From assembly GCF_014237865.1 (NCBI RefSeq), contig NZ_JACJUU010000010.1, positions 1-64,000 on the forward strand: a stretch of DNA of 64,000 bases. Reading direction: 5' to 3'. Positions 48,606 through 57,550 of this stretch are shown here, piece after piece. The notes under the pieces are model-generated. The model saw nothing but the letters and a program-made list of their open reading frames with translations. It did not search any database and was not told the origin of the DNA. Made by a program: the position numbers and the translations under genes. The stretch comes from Pusillimonas minor. Its GTDB lineage: Bacteria; Pseudomonadota; Gammaproteobacteria; Burkholderiales; Burkholderiaceae_B. How positions within the stretch are numbered: position 1 is the first letter of the stretch; each line of letters begins with the position of its first letter.

Positions 48606-50465
48606 TTAAAGGCGTATTGTAAGTTCGGTGGTGTCAGTGGTGGGTTGGTATTCGGGCACCCATTCTTTTAACAGGTCTCGCACGCCCCCATCTTCAAAAT
48701 GGGTGCTGGTATGGGTTCCGGCCATTGTGCATACAAATAACTCAAATTCATTCTGCACGGGCCTGGCTTGCGCAATACGCAGTTTGTCGTGGTGTGTGGG
48801 TAGCGTGTTCTCGCTGTCTGCCAGCAGCTCTTCGTACAGTTTCTCGCCCGGACGTAGGCCGGTAAATTCAATGGTTATGTCGCCCTTTGTATGGCCCGAC
48901 AACCTGATCATGTTTTTGGCCAGGTCAACAATTCTTATCGGCTCACCCATGTCCAGTACAAAAATTTCCCCCCCTTTCCCCATGGTGGCCGCTTGCAGAA
49001 CTAATTGTGCTGCTTCGGGTATAGACATGAAGTAGCGGGTGATCTCGGGGTGGGTAACGGTAACGGGGCCACCGCCGGCAATTTGTTCTTGAAATTTGGG
49101 TATTACGCTGCCGGTGCTGCCCAGTACATTACCAAAGCGCACCATTTGAAAACAGGTAGTGCCATTGCCTTGGCGCTGCAACACCTCGCAGGCCATTTCT
49201 GCCATGCGTTTGGTGGCCCCCATTACATTGGTGGGGTTAACGGCTTTATCGGTAGAAATCAGCACAAACCGTTCGGCCTTTACACGTAAGGCATGTTGGC
49301 CCACTAGCCAGGTGCCCAGCACATTGGTGCGCACGGCTTGCCACGCGTTGTGTTCTTCCATTAGGGGCACATGCTTGTACGCGGCGGCATGGAACACGAC
49401 CTGGGGTTGCCATTCGTCAAAAATAACCTGCAGGCGATGGTTGTCTTTAACGTCGCCGGCCAAAGCCACAATGGCAGTGTTGGGGCTGTTTACTTTAAAC
49501 CATTGGTCTATGGTGTAAAGGGCAAACTCACTGGCGTCTAGCAGCACAATAACGGCTGGGTCGAAGCGGGCCAGTTGGCGGCACAGTTCGCTGCCTATCG
49601 ACCCCCCGGCACCCGTAACCAGCAGGCGTTTGCCTTGCAGCATGTGGGCGACGTTGCCGGTGTCAATGTCTACCGTAGCGCGGCCCAGCAGGTCTTCTAT
49701 TTTTACCGGGCGCATGGCGTTAATGGCCACGCGTCCGCTCATTAGCTCGTTCAGGCCGGGTACGGTAAATAGCTGGGCTTTGGCCTGGCTAACGGCCTGG
49801 GTAATATGCTGTAAAACCTCGCGGGTGGCCGATGTCGACGCCAGTATGGCGTGTTTGGCTTCCCAACGCGTCAGGGTTTGTTCAAGGGCATCGGTACCGC
49901 CCTCTACCCGGCAGCCCGAAACCTCTAGCCCCCATTTATTGCGGTCGTCGTCTACCAAAGCGACAACGTGCCAGTCGGGGCTGCGTTCTAGTTCGCGCAC
50001 AAGCATGGCGCCCGCCGTGCCGGCCCCAATAACCACCACAGGCTTGCCTTGGCCGTGCCGGGGGTTGTACAGGCGGTGTTCTTTGTACATGCGCCAGGCA
50101 ATGCGGCCACCCCCCATCAGCAGTAGCAGCAATATGGGGTACAACAACACAATAGACCGCGGCACCGTAACATGCTGTGGGGCAAGCGACGCCATAACCA
50201 GCAACACAATGGCAGAACTAGCCACGGCTTTAAGCACCCGGCGCAGGTCTGGAATGCTGGCAAAAATCCACATACCCCGGTAAAGACCGGCCCATTTGCA
50301 GGCAATGGCCTGGGTAAACAGCAGCGGCACCAGCCCTAGCCACAGGGTCTTTTCGTAACCGTAGGGCCATTCAAAATTAAAGCGCAGCAAAAAGGCGCCT
50401 AGCCAGGCGGCAACAACACACAGCAGGTCAAACAATAAAACAAGGGTAGAGCGCAACGATTTCAT
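48606..50465 (-). CDS. WbpM/FlaA1-like nucleotide-sugar 4,6-dehydratase, membrane bound
   Basis: 619 residues. Four N-terminal membrane helices (to about 115) are followed by a CoA-binding-like domain (VVIGAGTAGAML, 145-156) and a dehydratase domain: GAGGSIGSE (285-293), STDK (404-407) and Met415-x3-Lys419 in place of Tyr-x3-Lys, as in WbpM. It converts UDP-GlcNAc to the 4-keto-6-deoxy sugar, usually for QuiNAc or FucNAc, the substrate of WbpL. Four-base overlap with the WbpL gene. Confidence 0.9.
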   Translation of the reverse strand: MKSLRSTLVLLFDLLCVVAAWLGAFLLRFNFEWPYGYEKTLWLGLVPLLFTQAIACKWAGLYRGMWIFASIPDLRRVLKAVASSAIVLLVMASLAPQHVTVPRSIVLLYPILLLLLMGGGRIAWRMYKEHRLYNPRHGQGKPVVVIGAGTAGAMLVRELERSPDWHVVALVDDDRNKWGLEVSGCRVEGGTDALEQTLTRWEAKHAILASTSATREVLQHITQAVSQAKAQLFTVPGLNELMSGRVAINAMRPVKIEDLLGRATVDIDTGNVAHMLQGKRLLVTGAGGSIGSELCRQLARFDPAVIVLLDASEFALYTIDQWFKVNSPNTAIVALAGDVKDNHRLQVIFDEWQPQVVFHAAAYKHVPLMEEHNAWQAVRTNVLGTWLVGQHALRVKAERFVLISTDKAVNPTNVMGATKRMAEMACEVLQRQGNGTTCFQMVRFGNVLGSTGSVIPKFQEQIAGGGPVTVTHPEITRYFMSIPEAAQLVLQAATMGKGGEIFVLDMGEPIRIVDLAKNMIRLSGHTKGDITIEFTGLRPGEKLYEELLADSENTLPTHHDKLRIAQARPVQNEFELFVCTMAGTHTSTHFEDGGVRDLLKEWVPEYQPTTDTTELTIRL

Positions 50466-51511
50466 GGGTGCTGGGCGGGCATGGTGTGGGTAGGTTGGGT
50501 AGTGCCGGGCTCGGGTAGCCCGGCGCCAAGACGCCAGGCGGCTATAACCAGCGGCACATAGGCAATAGCCAATGCGGTTATGCCGTTAATGTATTGCAGT
50601 GCCGTGGCAGTGGCCAGTGGTAAAAGCCATAGCAGGTTAATGGCAATAACGGCCAGGGTAACGGGTTTGTGGCTGCCTAGTTTGCGCGATGCGTATTGGT
50701 ACGCGTGGCTGCGGTGGGCCTGGTATACCTTTTGTTTGCGCGCCAGCCGGCGCAGCAAGGTTAGGGTGGCGTCTACAACAAACACACCCAGCAAAATTAG
50801 CCAGCTGTAAAACAGGTTGGGGTCTATATGGCCGGCCTGCAGGCTAAGCCCAGCCAGGGTAATGCCTAAAAAGCCACTGCCTGCGTCGCCCATAAAAATT
50901 TTTGCAGGCGGGAAGTTCCACACTAAAAACCCCAGCACACTACAGGTTAAAAGTAACGGTAGCCACAACATTTGGGTGTGGCCCAGCAGGGCGTATAGCA
51001 AAGCGCCACCGCCGGCCACGCATAGGGCCTCGGCCCCGGCCAGGCCGTCAATGCCGTCCATGAAGTTGTACAGGTTTAGCAGCCACACAATATATAACGC
51101 ACCAGGCAGCCAGCCCCAGGCGCCCAGGTTTAACGGGGTATTAAAAATGTTAAACGTAGGTAAGCCGTTAAAGGCCCAAAGCAGGCATAGCGCCCCCGCA
51201 AAATGGCCTACCAGCCGCCAGCGGGCAGGCAGGGGGGTGTGGTCGTCTATAAAGCCGGTAATGGCCACCAGCAGCCCGGCGCCCAATAGCCCGATTAGGG
51301 CGGGCGTTAGGCCGTTGTTGCTTAGCGCCATGGCAGTCGCAAAAACGGTAAATACCAGCACAAAAGCCACGCCGCCACCGCGCGGCGTGGGTTGCGTGTG
51401 CGAGCTGCGTTCGTTGGGGATATCCAGCACATTACGGCTTAGGGCATAGCGCCGCAACAGGCCGGTTAGCGCCCACGCCGTCAGGGCGGCTAAAACAAGG
51501 GTTAGCGTCAT
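50462..51511 (-). CDS. Initiating sugar-phosphate transferase (WbpL/WecA family)
   Basis: 349 residues with about ten membrane helices. DIPNERSSHTQPTPRGGG, GFIDDHTPLPARWRL (Mg-binding DD), NLYNFMDGIDG, FMGDAGSGFLG and HRSHAYQ are the polyprenyl-phosphate N-acetylhexosamine-phosphate transferase motifs. It starts repeat-unit assembly on undecaprenyl phosphate at the inner membrane. Overlaps with pgi and the WbpM gene (four bases each) show one operon. Confidence 0.9.
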   Translation of the reverse strand: MTLTLVLAALTAWALTGLLRRYALSRNVLDIPNERSSHTQPTPRGGGVAFVLVFTVFATAMALSNNGLTPALIGLLGAGLLVAITGFIDDHTPLPARWRLVGHFAGALCLLWAFNGLPTFNIFNTPLNLGAWGWLPGALYIVWLLNLYNFMDGIDGLAGAEALCVAGGGALLYALLGHTQMLWLPLLLTCSVLGFLVWNFPPAKIFMGDAGSGFLGITLAGLSLQAGHIDPNLFYSWLILLGVFVVDATLTLLRRLARKQKVYQAHRSHAYQYASRKLGSHKPVTLAVIAINLLWLLPLATATALQYINGITALAIAYVPLVIAAWRLGAGLPEPGTTQPTHTMPAQHP

Positions 51512-53067
51512 GGTGCCGATTCTAGGGCGTTATCTGGTGGGCTAAATGTGGTTACCCAATGCGTGGTAGACGCATCGTGCGGGCCTGTTTTTGGTGTTTG
51601 GTGCAAAAAAGTGTGGGTAATGTGGCCGGCCAGGGCCTTGCCATACTCCACCCCCCACTGATCAAACGGGTTAATGTTCCAGAACACTGCCTGGGTAAAC
51701 ACTTTGTGCTCGTACAGGGCCAGTAACGCGCCCAGGGTATAGGGCGAAAGCTGGGGCAGCACAACCAGGTTAGACGGCCGCCCGCCCGGGTGGGTACAGT
51801 GTTTGGCCAGGGCCTGGGCGCGTTCGGCCGTTAGGCCGCGGGCCAGGCCTTCTTCGTAGGCTTGTGCCTGGGTTTTGCCGCTTAGCAGGGCCTCGCGTTG
51901 GGCCAGGCAGTTGGCCAGCAGGCGGGTGTGGTGCTCGGGCCAGACGTGGTCGGCATGTTGGCACACAATAAAGTCCGCCGGGGCGCCGTCGCTGCCTTGG
52001 TGCAGCCACTGAAAAAACGTATGCTGGGCGTCGGTGCCGGGCATGCCCCATACGGCGGGGCCGGTGGCCATGGCCACGGGGTTGCCGTTTAGGTCTACCG
52101 ACTTGCCTAACGATTCCATTTCCAGCTGCTGCAAATAGGGTACCAGGTAACCTAGCCTGAAGTCGTAGGGGGCAATGTTTAACGACCCGTAACCCAAAAT
52201 GCTGCGGTTAATCACGCCTGCCAGTGCCATTTGCACGGGGGCGTTGCTGGCAAATGGGGCGTGGGCAAAATGGTGGTCCATCGCGGCGGCCCCGGCGTGC
52301 AGGCCGGCTACGGCCTCTATGCCTACGGCCAGGGCAATGGTTAGCCCAACCGAAGACCACAACGAAAACCGCCCGCCCACCCAGTCCCATAGTTTAAATA
52401 TGCGGCTGGGGTGCGCGCCCCAGGCTTGGGCCACGTCGGGCTTGGCGGTAATGGCCACAATGTGCTGGTAGGGGTCGGCAATGCCGGCGCCTTTTAACCA
52501 TTCGATGGCGCGCTGGGCGTTTTGCAGGGTTTCGCTGGTGGTAAACGACTTGGACGCGACCACAACCAGGGTGTCGCGCGGGTCTAGCCCGGCCATGGCG
52601 CCGGCCATGGCGTGGCCGTCGATATTGGCGGCAAAGCGCACGTTGCGCCATGTGCCCGCGTAACCAAAAGCGCCTACGGCCAGGCGCACGCCCCAGTCGC
52701 TGCCGCCAATGCCAATGTGTATCACATTGCGCCAACGGCGCTCGGCGTCGGCCAGGCGCACAAAGTCGGTAACGCGCTGGCGCTCTTCGGCCACGTCGCG
52801 AATGGGGGCGGCGGCCCGCAGGGCGGTGTGCCAAGCCGCGCGGCCTTCGGTGGGGTTGGCAATGCCGCCCTGCAGCAAGGCGTTGCGCCGCTCGGCAAAC
52901 TGGTGGTGGTTTAGCAAGGCCTGTGCAGCGGCCGCAATGTCGTCAGACCAGCGCTGCGCGCTGACGTCCAGCGTTATCCCGGCGGCCGGAATTAAGCGCA
53001 AACTGTCTTTTGACAGTTGCGTTTGCTGAACGGCGCGTTCCAGGTTTTGCCAGAGGGTGGTGTGCAT
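51508..53067 (-). CDS. pgi: Glucose-6-phosphate isomerase
   Basis: 519 residues, near the usual family length. IGIGGSDWGVRLAVGAFG is the substrate-binding loop and VVASKSFTTSET the phosphate loop; WVGGRFSLWSSVGL is the classical Pgi signature. It interconverts glucose-6-P and fructose-6-P and feeds ManC (fructose side) and RfbF (glucose side). It is the first gene of the minus-strand operon, 33 bases after a terminator. A copy outside the locus for central metabolism may also exist. Confidence 0.92.
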   Translation of the reverse strand: MHTTLWQNLERAVQQTQLSKDSLRLIPAAGITLDVSAQRWSDDIAAAAQALLNHHQFAERRNALLQGGIANPTEGRAAWHTALRAAAPIRDVAEERQRVTDFVRLADAERRWRNVIHIGIGGSDWGVRLAVGAFGYAGTWRNVRFAANIDGHAMAGAMAGLDPRDTLVVVASKSFTTSETLQNAQRAIEWLKGAGIADPYQHIVAITAKPDVAQAWGAHPSRIFKLWDWVGGRFSLWSSVGLTIALAVGIEAVAGLHAGAAAMDHHFAHAPFASNAPVQMALAGVINRSILGYGSLNIAPYDFRLGYLVPYLQQLEMESLGKSVDLNGNPVAMATGPAVWGMPGTDAQHTFFQWLHQGSDGAPADFIVCQHADHVWPEHHTRLLANCLAQREALLSGKTQAQAYEEGLARGLTAERAQALAKHCTHPGGRPSNLVVLPQLSPYTLGALLALYEHKVFTQAVFWNINPFDQWGVEYGKALAGHITHTFLHQTPKTGPHDASTTHWVTTFSPPDNALESAP

Positions 53068-53099
53068 GGGCGTGTGGCTTTCAGGCTAAAGACACAGTA

Positions 53100-53126
53100 A
53101 AAAAGCCCGCACTTTGCGAGCTTTTT
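53100..53126 (-). terminator. Hairpin terminator between the RelA-like gene and pgi
   Basis: AAAAAGCTCGCA / TGCGGGCTTTTT on the minus strand pair with one mismatch around a three-base loop and end in a T run. It should stop transcripts of the RelA-like gene before pgi; T-runs on both strands allow two-way use. Confidence 0.8.
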
Positions 53127-53158
53127 AGTTTGGCTGGGGTGTCGCTGATAATGTGCAT

Positions 53159-53188
53159 CTACCCATCGTTGTTAGGACGTTGTTTCAT
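53159..53188 (-). other. Possible nine-residue leader peptide before the terminator
   Basis: ATG at 53188, five bases after AGGAGA (53194-53199), opens a nine-codon frame MKQRPNNDG ending at TAG. It is followed by the hairpin at 53100-53126 and then pgi, as in attenuators, but no run of one amino acid supports attenuation. It could be a chance ribosome-binding site. Confidence 0.25.
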
Positions 53189-53237
53189 GGCGGTCTCCTG
53201 GAAAGATAGCCTCTGCTTAAGTAGACAACAGGTTGAT

Positions 53238-55025
53238 CTAGCTGTCAAGAGTGGTGCTGTGGCTTGACGACGGTGCGTGCAAGGCTTGGATCGCGAGGGC
53301 GCTTCGTGTTATTTCAAGTACTTCGGTTGGGTCTCCGGCGTCTTTTGAGTCTTTGACGATCTCGAGGATACGCGTGGAAAGTATGTATGCCTGTTCGGTA
53401 CGGTGCAAGAAGTTGTATGCGAACATCATCGTTTCTAGTACTGAAATATCTTGTTGCAGAGGGGTTTTATCTAGAAAAGCCTCTAATTTGATGAGGCTGC
53501 GGCTTAGCAGAGACTCGATTTTATGCGTTTCATCGTTGGGAGGGCCTTTGAATTTTGCAAGGTATTCGGTTGAGTAATAAACAATATTGTTGTCTATTTT
53601 GTAGTCGGCGCCTTGGTGGTCAAAGCTTTCTACGGTGGCGTCAATCGCCAAGGCAAGTGACTCAAGTTGTGCGCTATTGTCGGTCGATTGTTGGGATTGC
53701 TTCCAGTATTGGTAACCCAAAAGTTTTGGTAGTAGGGGGGCGATGTGTTCGTGGTCCGTTCTTGGGAGCTCGTCGGGCCAGGATTGTTGGTTGGCATATT
53801 TGTTGGCAACTAATTTTGCCTGTTCTGCAGTATTTTTGAACAGGGCAATAGCCTCGGAGGTTTTGCCGAGTTTGGCACAAGCTTGTGCCAGCCGAAACCA
53901 AACCAGTAAAAAATTCGGATAGCTTTCGCGAAGCTTCACGTAAATTGCTTCGGCCGATATGACGTGTTGTGGGGAGTCGGTTGACAGCAGGCAAAGCGCT
54001 TCGTTCATTTTTGCGTAAAACTGGTACAAGCCAAGCCCTTTTTCTGGCGTCAGTTTGCTTGATGCTTCATGCTGTAATGAAAGAAAATATGCGGCAGCCT
54101 CAAGGCATTGCTCCTTTCCTTTTGTGCGATCGGTTTCAATTGAATTAAGCGCTTGTTCGCGCAGTTTTCGGCCTTGAACGTATTGGTCACGGAAGGCCGT
54201 CGGGATGCCAAGGGCAGTGAAGCGATTTAGGACTTCGTCGTCTGAAGGGACTGATTCGATTTTTCCGGTCGTGTCGGTCAAGCTTGCAGGGGCGTGGGCC
54301 GAGGCGTAAATAGTGTCAGCGTATACGGCGCAGGCATCAGTGAATTGTTTGAGTACTTTTAAGTGGGGCTGAACCAGTGCGCTGTTATGCAGAGTGCTGA
54401 TGCCGGATTTCCCGGTGCGAACAGAATAGCCAAATCGGTGGTCAATTTCCCCCCAGGCATCTGCGAATACAGATCTGATTTGTATTTCGACTGGAAGCTG
54501 ATGGTTTGTTTCGTTTGCCCCAGTGGTTTTGAGTTTCGCTTTGTGGGTGCTGCGTGAAACAATGTGAACGCTTGAGTAGCCTTCTGGTGATTGCCGATAT
54601 GTAGCTGTGACGTTCTCGGACGAAAGCGTACCTTTTAACTCAGTTAGAAATGGGTCGTGCTCAAGAGCGTTAGTGTAAACAATGACCTCGTCCAGGCGGT
54701 TTTGTTCGAAAGGGTTAGGTTCGACCGCTTGTTCGTGTTTGATGAGTAGTAAAACTTGTCTGAGGACGGAAGGGATTTCGTGACGAAAGAGTGTGATTAA
54801 TCTAAGTCCAAGTACGTCAGTTATTGAGGCAAGGCCGTATTGTGGTTTTTCCTTTACCTTTCTGTGTACTTTTTCAACCAGTTTTGCTTCGCTTTTAACG
54901 CGAAACTTGTAGGCGTAGCACGTCGCGGTGATACCGCAGCTTGAAAATGCGTTAATTATGTGTTTTTCGCAGTCTTTCCCCGCTGATTCCAACCGTAAGG
55001 CGTTATGCTCAAGAAGGTGTGTCAT
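53238..55025 (-). CDS. RelA/SpoT-domain nucleotidyltransferase with a helical-repeat C-terminus
   Basis: 595 residues from ATG 55025 (TTG 55046 possible). The synthetase domain shows FRVKSEAKLVEK (41-52), ITDVLGLRLI (68-77), GYSSVH (149-154) and EIQIRS (180-185) followed by WGEIDH, so catalytic residues appear intact. The HD hydrolase and TGS domains of housekeeping Rel are absent. The remaining 350 residues look like TPR-like helices. It may make (p)ppGpp or pyrophosphorylate another target, as CapRel/FaRel toxins do; a regulatory or defence role is possible. It follows the GT9 gene by 51 bases. Confidence 0.7.
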   Translation of the reverse strand: MTHLLEHNALRLESAGKDCEKHIINAFSSCGITATCYAYKFRVKSEAKLVEKVHRKVKEKPQYGLASITDVLGLRLITLFRHEIPSVLRQVLLLIKHEQAVEPNPFEQNRLDEVIVYTNALEHDPFLTELKGTLSSENVTATYRQSPEGYSSVHIVSRSTHKAKLKTTGANETNHQLPVEIQIRSVFADAWGEIDHRFGYSVRTGKSGISTLHNSALVQPHLKVLKQFTDACAVYADTIYASAHAPASLTDTTGKIESVPSDDEVLNRFTALGIPTAFRDQYVQGRKLREQALNSIETDRTKGKEQCLEAAAYFLSLQHEASSKLTPEKGLGLYQFYAKMNEALCLLSTDSPQHVISAEAIYVKLRESYPNFLLVWFRLAQACAKLGKTSEAIALFKNTAEQAKLVANKYANQQSWPDELPRTDHEHIAPLLPKLLGYQYWKQSQQSTDNSAQLESLALAIDATVESFDHQGADYKIDNNIVYYSTEYLAKFKGPPNDETHKIESLLSRSLIKLEAFLDKTPLQQDISVLETMMFAYNFLHRTEQAYILSTRILEIVKDSKDAGDPTEVLEITRSALAIQALHAPSSSHSTTLDS

Positions 55026-55076
55026 TTGCGGCCTGGTTAATAGCAAATAAAGGTAATAATTATTACATGCTACTGG

Positions 55077-56042
55077 TCAGGCGACCATGGCGGTTTTACT
55101 CTCGTTTGATATATTTTTGAGTGCATTGCAACAGGCCGCTTCGACGCATTCAATAGACACCGATTGTATGTCGATTGTGCCCTGGGGTGGGGTCACGGCG
55201 CGGGTGTTTGGGCGCTGCCAGAACCATTCGGGGTTGGGCTCGTTAAACAAGCCCACGTAGGGGGTGCCGGTATTTTGCGCAATATGCGACGGCCCGCAGT
55301 CGTTGGCCACAATAAGCTTGGCGTTCAGGCACAGGTCGGCAATCTCGGCCAGGGGGCGGCTAACCATCAGGCGCAAATGGGGGGTGTTGATTTGCTGTAG
55401 TTGGGCCAGTTCGCTAGTTTCGGCGGGGCCCAAAATACAGGTAAAGGTGGTGTTTGGCCCCAGGTGGTGCTGCAGGCGCTGGGCCAGCGCGGTGTAGTTG
55501 GCAATGCCCCAGCGCTTGAAGGCGCCCGCGCCGCCGCCCACCATAAAGACGACATCGGTGTGTTCGACGGGGGTGTTTTTTTGGCTGGCCAGCCAGGCCA
55601 TGCTGTGGCGCGCGGCCTGGCCGGTGTCAAAGGGGTGCAACTGGCCAAGCAGTTGCAGGTTGGCCAGGCCAATGTATTGGTTAATGTCTTTGGGCAGGCG
55701 GTGCGTCCATAAAAAATCGGTGGCGCGTTTGTTTTTAAAGCCTAGCCGCACCGGTATGCGTTTAATGGCGCCTAGCAGGCTGTACAGTTCGCTGCTGTGG
55801 TGCAGGGCAATGATAATTTCGGTGTCTTTGGCAATGCTGCGGTACTTTTGCGCGGCCATGGTGGCGTGTACAAACTGGTGTACCCAGGGCAGCTGGGTGT
55901 AATAGTTGCCCACCGGGTCGTGAGCAACCACGGTTACCCGGTGGTTGGGGTATTGCTGGTGCAGCTGGTACAGCAAGGGGTAGCCCACCAGCTGGTCGCC
56001 CAGGGCGTGCATGCTTCGAATAAAAACAACAATGCCGGCCAT
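55077..56042 (-). CDS. Glycosyltransferase family 9 (heptosyltransferase-like)
   Basis: 321 residues, GT-B. IRSMHALGDQLVGYPLL at the N-terminus and VANDCGPSHIAQNTGTPYVGLF in the donor domain are typical of ADP-heptose:LPS heptosyltransferases (WaaC/F/Q). It should act on lipid A-core at the inner membrane, or add another sugar, since GT9 covers both. It is separated from the FkbM-like gene by five bases and from the RelA-like gene by 51. Confidence 0.82.
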   Translation of the reverse strand: MAGIVVFIRSMHALGDQLVGYPLLYQLHQQYPNHRVTVVAHDPVGNYYTQLPWVHQFVHATMAAQKYRSIAKDTEIIIALHHSSELYSLLGAIKRIPVRLGFKNKRATDFLWTHRLPKDINQYIGLANLQLLGQLHPFDTGQAARHSMAWLASQKNTPVEHTDVVFMVGGGAGAFKRWGIANYTALAQRLQHHLGPNTTFTCILGPAETSELAQLQQINTPHLRLMVSRPLAEIADLCLNAKLIVANDCGPSHIAQNTGTPYVGLFNEPNPEWFWQRPNTRAVTPPQGTIDIQSVSIECVEAACCNALKNISNESKTAMVA

Positions 56043-56047
56043 GGTGT

Positions 56048-56659
56048 TTACGCGTGTTGCAGGTGCAAAATGTAGGTTCCGGCGGCGCTGGCGGTGTCTA
56101 CGGGCAGCAGGGTGGTGCGGCTGCGCAGGCGGCTAAAAAATCCAGGTTTGTGTTCGTCTAGCAAGTAAAGCCGGGCCTGGGCGGTTGTGCGCGCCAGTAC
56201 ATCGCTTAGGTCAAGGCCGTCTTTCCAGTTTTCAAACACAATGTAGGTGCTAAGGCCGGCGGGCAGGGCGGTGGCAATGGCTGTTAGTACTTGCTTTTCG
56301 TAGCCTTCTACGTCAATTTTAATGGTGCCATTGCGTGCGCCGCGGGTGTGCAGGTCGTTAAACAGCTGGCCCAGTTTTTCGGTAGCGGGCTCAACTTGCA
56401 CGTCAAAAATGTCGTAATTTTTGGGGTCAAATGCGCTGTAGCGGTCTTTGCCGGCCAGCAGGGCATCGTCGTATTCGTTGTCGGCCGACTTTATAAATGC
56501 CCCGCCCCAGTTGTGGGCCGGTACGTATAGCTGCAGGGTGCGCTTGGTTAGCCGTTTGTACAGGCTGTTGGCCCATTTTTGTTTGCGGTGTTCGCGGCGG
56601 GTTTTGGTGTAGGCAAACTGCAGCAACGGGTTGTTTGGGGTGTTGTGGGGCTTGGGCAT
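56048..56659 (-). CDS. Short FkbM-family protein lacking the SAM-binding half
   Basis: 203 residues. GTIKIDVEGYEKQVL is the FkbM DxEG motif and the segment before it (VPAHNWGGAF, AFDPKNYDIF) fits the middle of the domain, but the usual DxGAxxG motif I and EP pair are missing. Full members are about 50-80 residues longer at the N-terminus, and I find no missing part upstream. It may be a decayed gene or a non-catalytic relative. It begins the minus-strand set with GT9. Confidence 0.6.
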   Translation of the reverse strand: MPKPHNTPNNPLLQFAYTKTRREHRKQKWANSLYKRLTKRTLQLYVPAHNWGGAFIKSADNEYDDALLAGKDRYSAFDPKNYDIFDVQVEPATEKLGQLFNDLHTRGARNGTIKIDVEGYEKQVLTAIATALPAGLSTYIVFENWKDGLDLSDVLARTTAQARLYLLDEHKPGFFSRLRSRTTLLPVDTASAAGTYILHLQHA

Positions 56660-56701
56660 GGGTAAACCGGGGTTGGCGCCCCGGCAATGGTGCCCAAGGC
56701 G

Positions 56702-56730
56702 TTGTTACAAAATATATTGTTAATTATAAC
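56702..56730 (+). promoter_or_regulatory. Candidate promoter for the lipoprotein gene
   Basis: TTGTTA at 56702-56707 and TATAAC at 56725-56730 are 17 bases apart. The next plus-strand gene starts at 56851, so the leader would be about 115 bases. The region is the divergent gap between the FkbM-like gene and this lipoprotein. Confidence 0.5.
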
Positions 56731-56850
56731 GGGGCAGCCCGGCCCCGGGGGCCGCTGGCTATAATGGCCAGGCCATTCTTTTGGCTGCTTGTGCTGGCGG
56801 TTACAGCAGTGGTGGCCCAGTTCAGTACAAGTAAGAACAAGGAATAAACA

Positions 56851-57402
56851 ATGAAATCGCGCAGCAAGATGCAGAAGCTTTCGGGGGCGCGCGTGGCGTC
56901 GCGGGCGCGTTTGGTTTCGGGGGTGCCTGCGGGCCGAAGGCCATGGGCCGGTGTTTGGCTTGTGCCGTTTATGCTGGCGTTGTCGGCCTGTACCGGCCCC
57001 GTCACGGGCGACGACATCACCCCGGCCGGGGTGATCGAGGCCATTGCCGACACCCCCAAGCGGGCCGCCACCGCTGCCGAGCAGCAGGCGGTTTTAACAA
57101 CGTTGTCGTCGGTGCCGGGGGCGGTGTCGGTGCAGGTTAATGCCCTGCAGGTGCAAGACAGCACTGGCCCGGTACGCGCGTTTTGTGCGCGGGCCGACGG
57201 CCTGGGCGAGCGCGCTCAGGTGCAGGCCCCATCCGGTCTTTTGTCGGGTTTGACGTCAGGCTTAAACCAGCCGGCCACGCCGCCTGCCAATGTGTCGGGC
57301 ATGCTTAAAACGGTCGAAGGCAAAGACTTTGCGTTCGATTTTCGCTTCGGTACGTTTGCAGCCCAGCGCTGCGAGGCAATGGGGTTTAGTTTGCCGTGGT
57401 AA
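56851..57402 (+). CDS. Small lipoprotein of unknown function
   Basis: 183 residues. A long basic N-terminus (residues 1-30) leads into a hydrophobic stretch ending in LALSAC (Cys47), a good lipobox, so cleavage and lipidation are likely and the mature part is about 137 residues in the periplasm. AAGGA precedes the ATG. The mature part has no recognised domain; it is Ala/Val-rich with few Cys. It stands alone between the FkbM-like gene and the AbiEi-like regulator. Confidence 0.7.
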   Translation: MKSRSKMQKLSGARVASRARLVSGVPAGRRPWAGVWLVPFMLALSACTGPVTGDDITPAGVIEAIADTPKRAATAAEQQAVLTTLSSVPGAVSVQVNALQVQDSTGPVRAFCARADGLGERAQVQAPSGLLSGLTSGLNQPATPPANVSGMLKTVEGKDFAFDFRFGTFAAQRCEAMGFSLPW

Positions 57403-57550
57403 GTGCATCTGGCAGTGATTTTTTAGCGTCGTAGTGGCAAGTGGCGGTTGTGGTGGGTCTTGGTTGTTAACAAGCATCATTAACATAATTTTGCGCTTTA
57501 ACATGGCTTTTGTTATTGTGCGTTATTAGCGTTAATTTGGCGTTGCCGCC

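Noticed and set aside
57403-57550. TTGTTA ... TAATTT near 57463 as a promoter of the AbiEi-like gene
   Set aside because: The -35 and -10 fit only loosely with a 16-base spacer in an AT-rich stretch; too weak to list.
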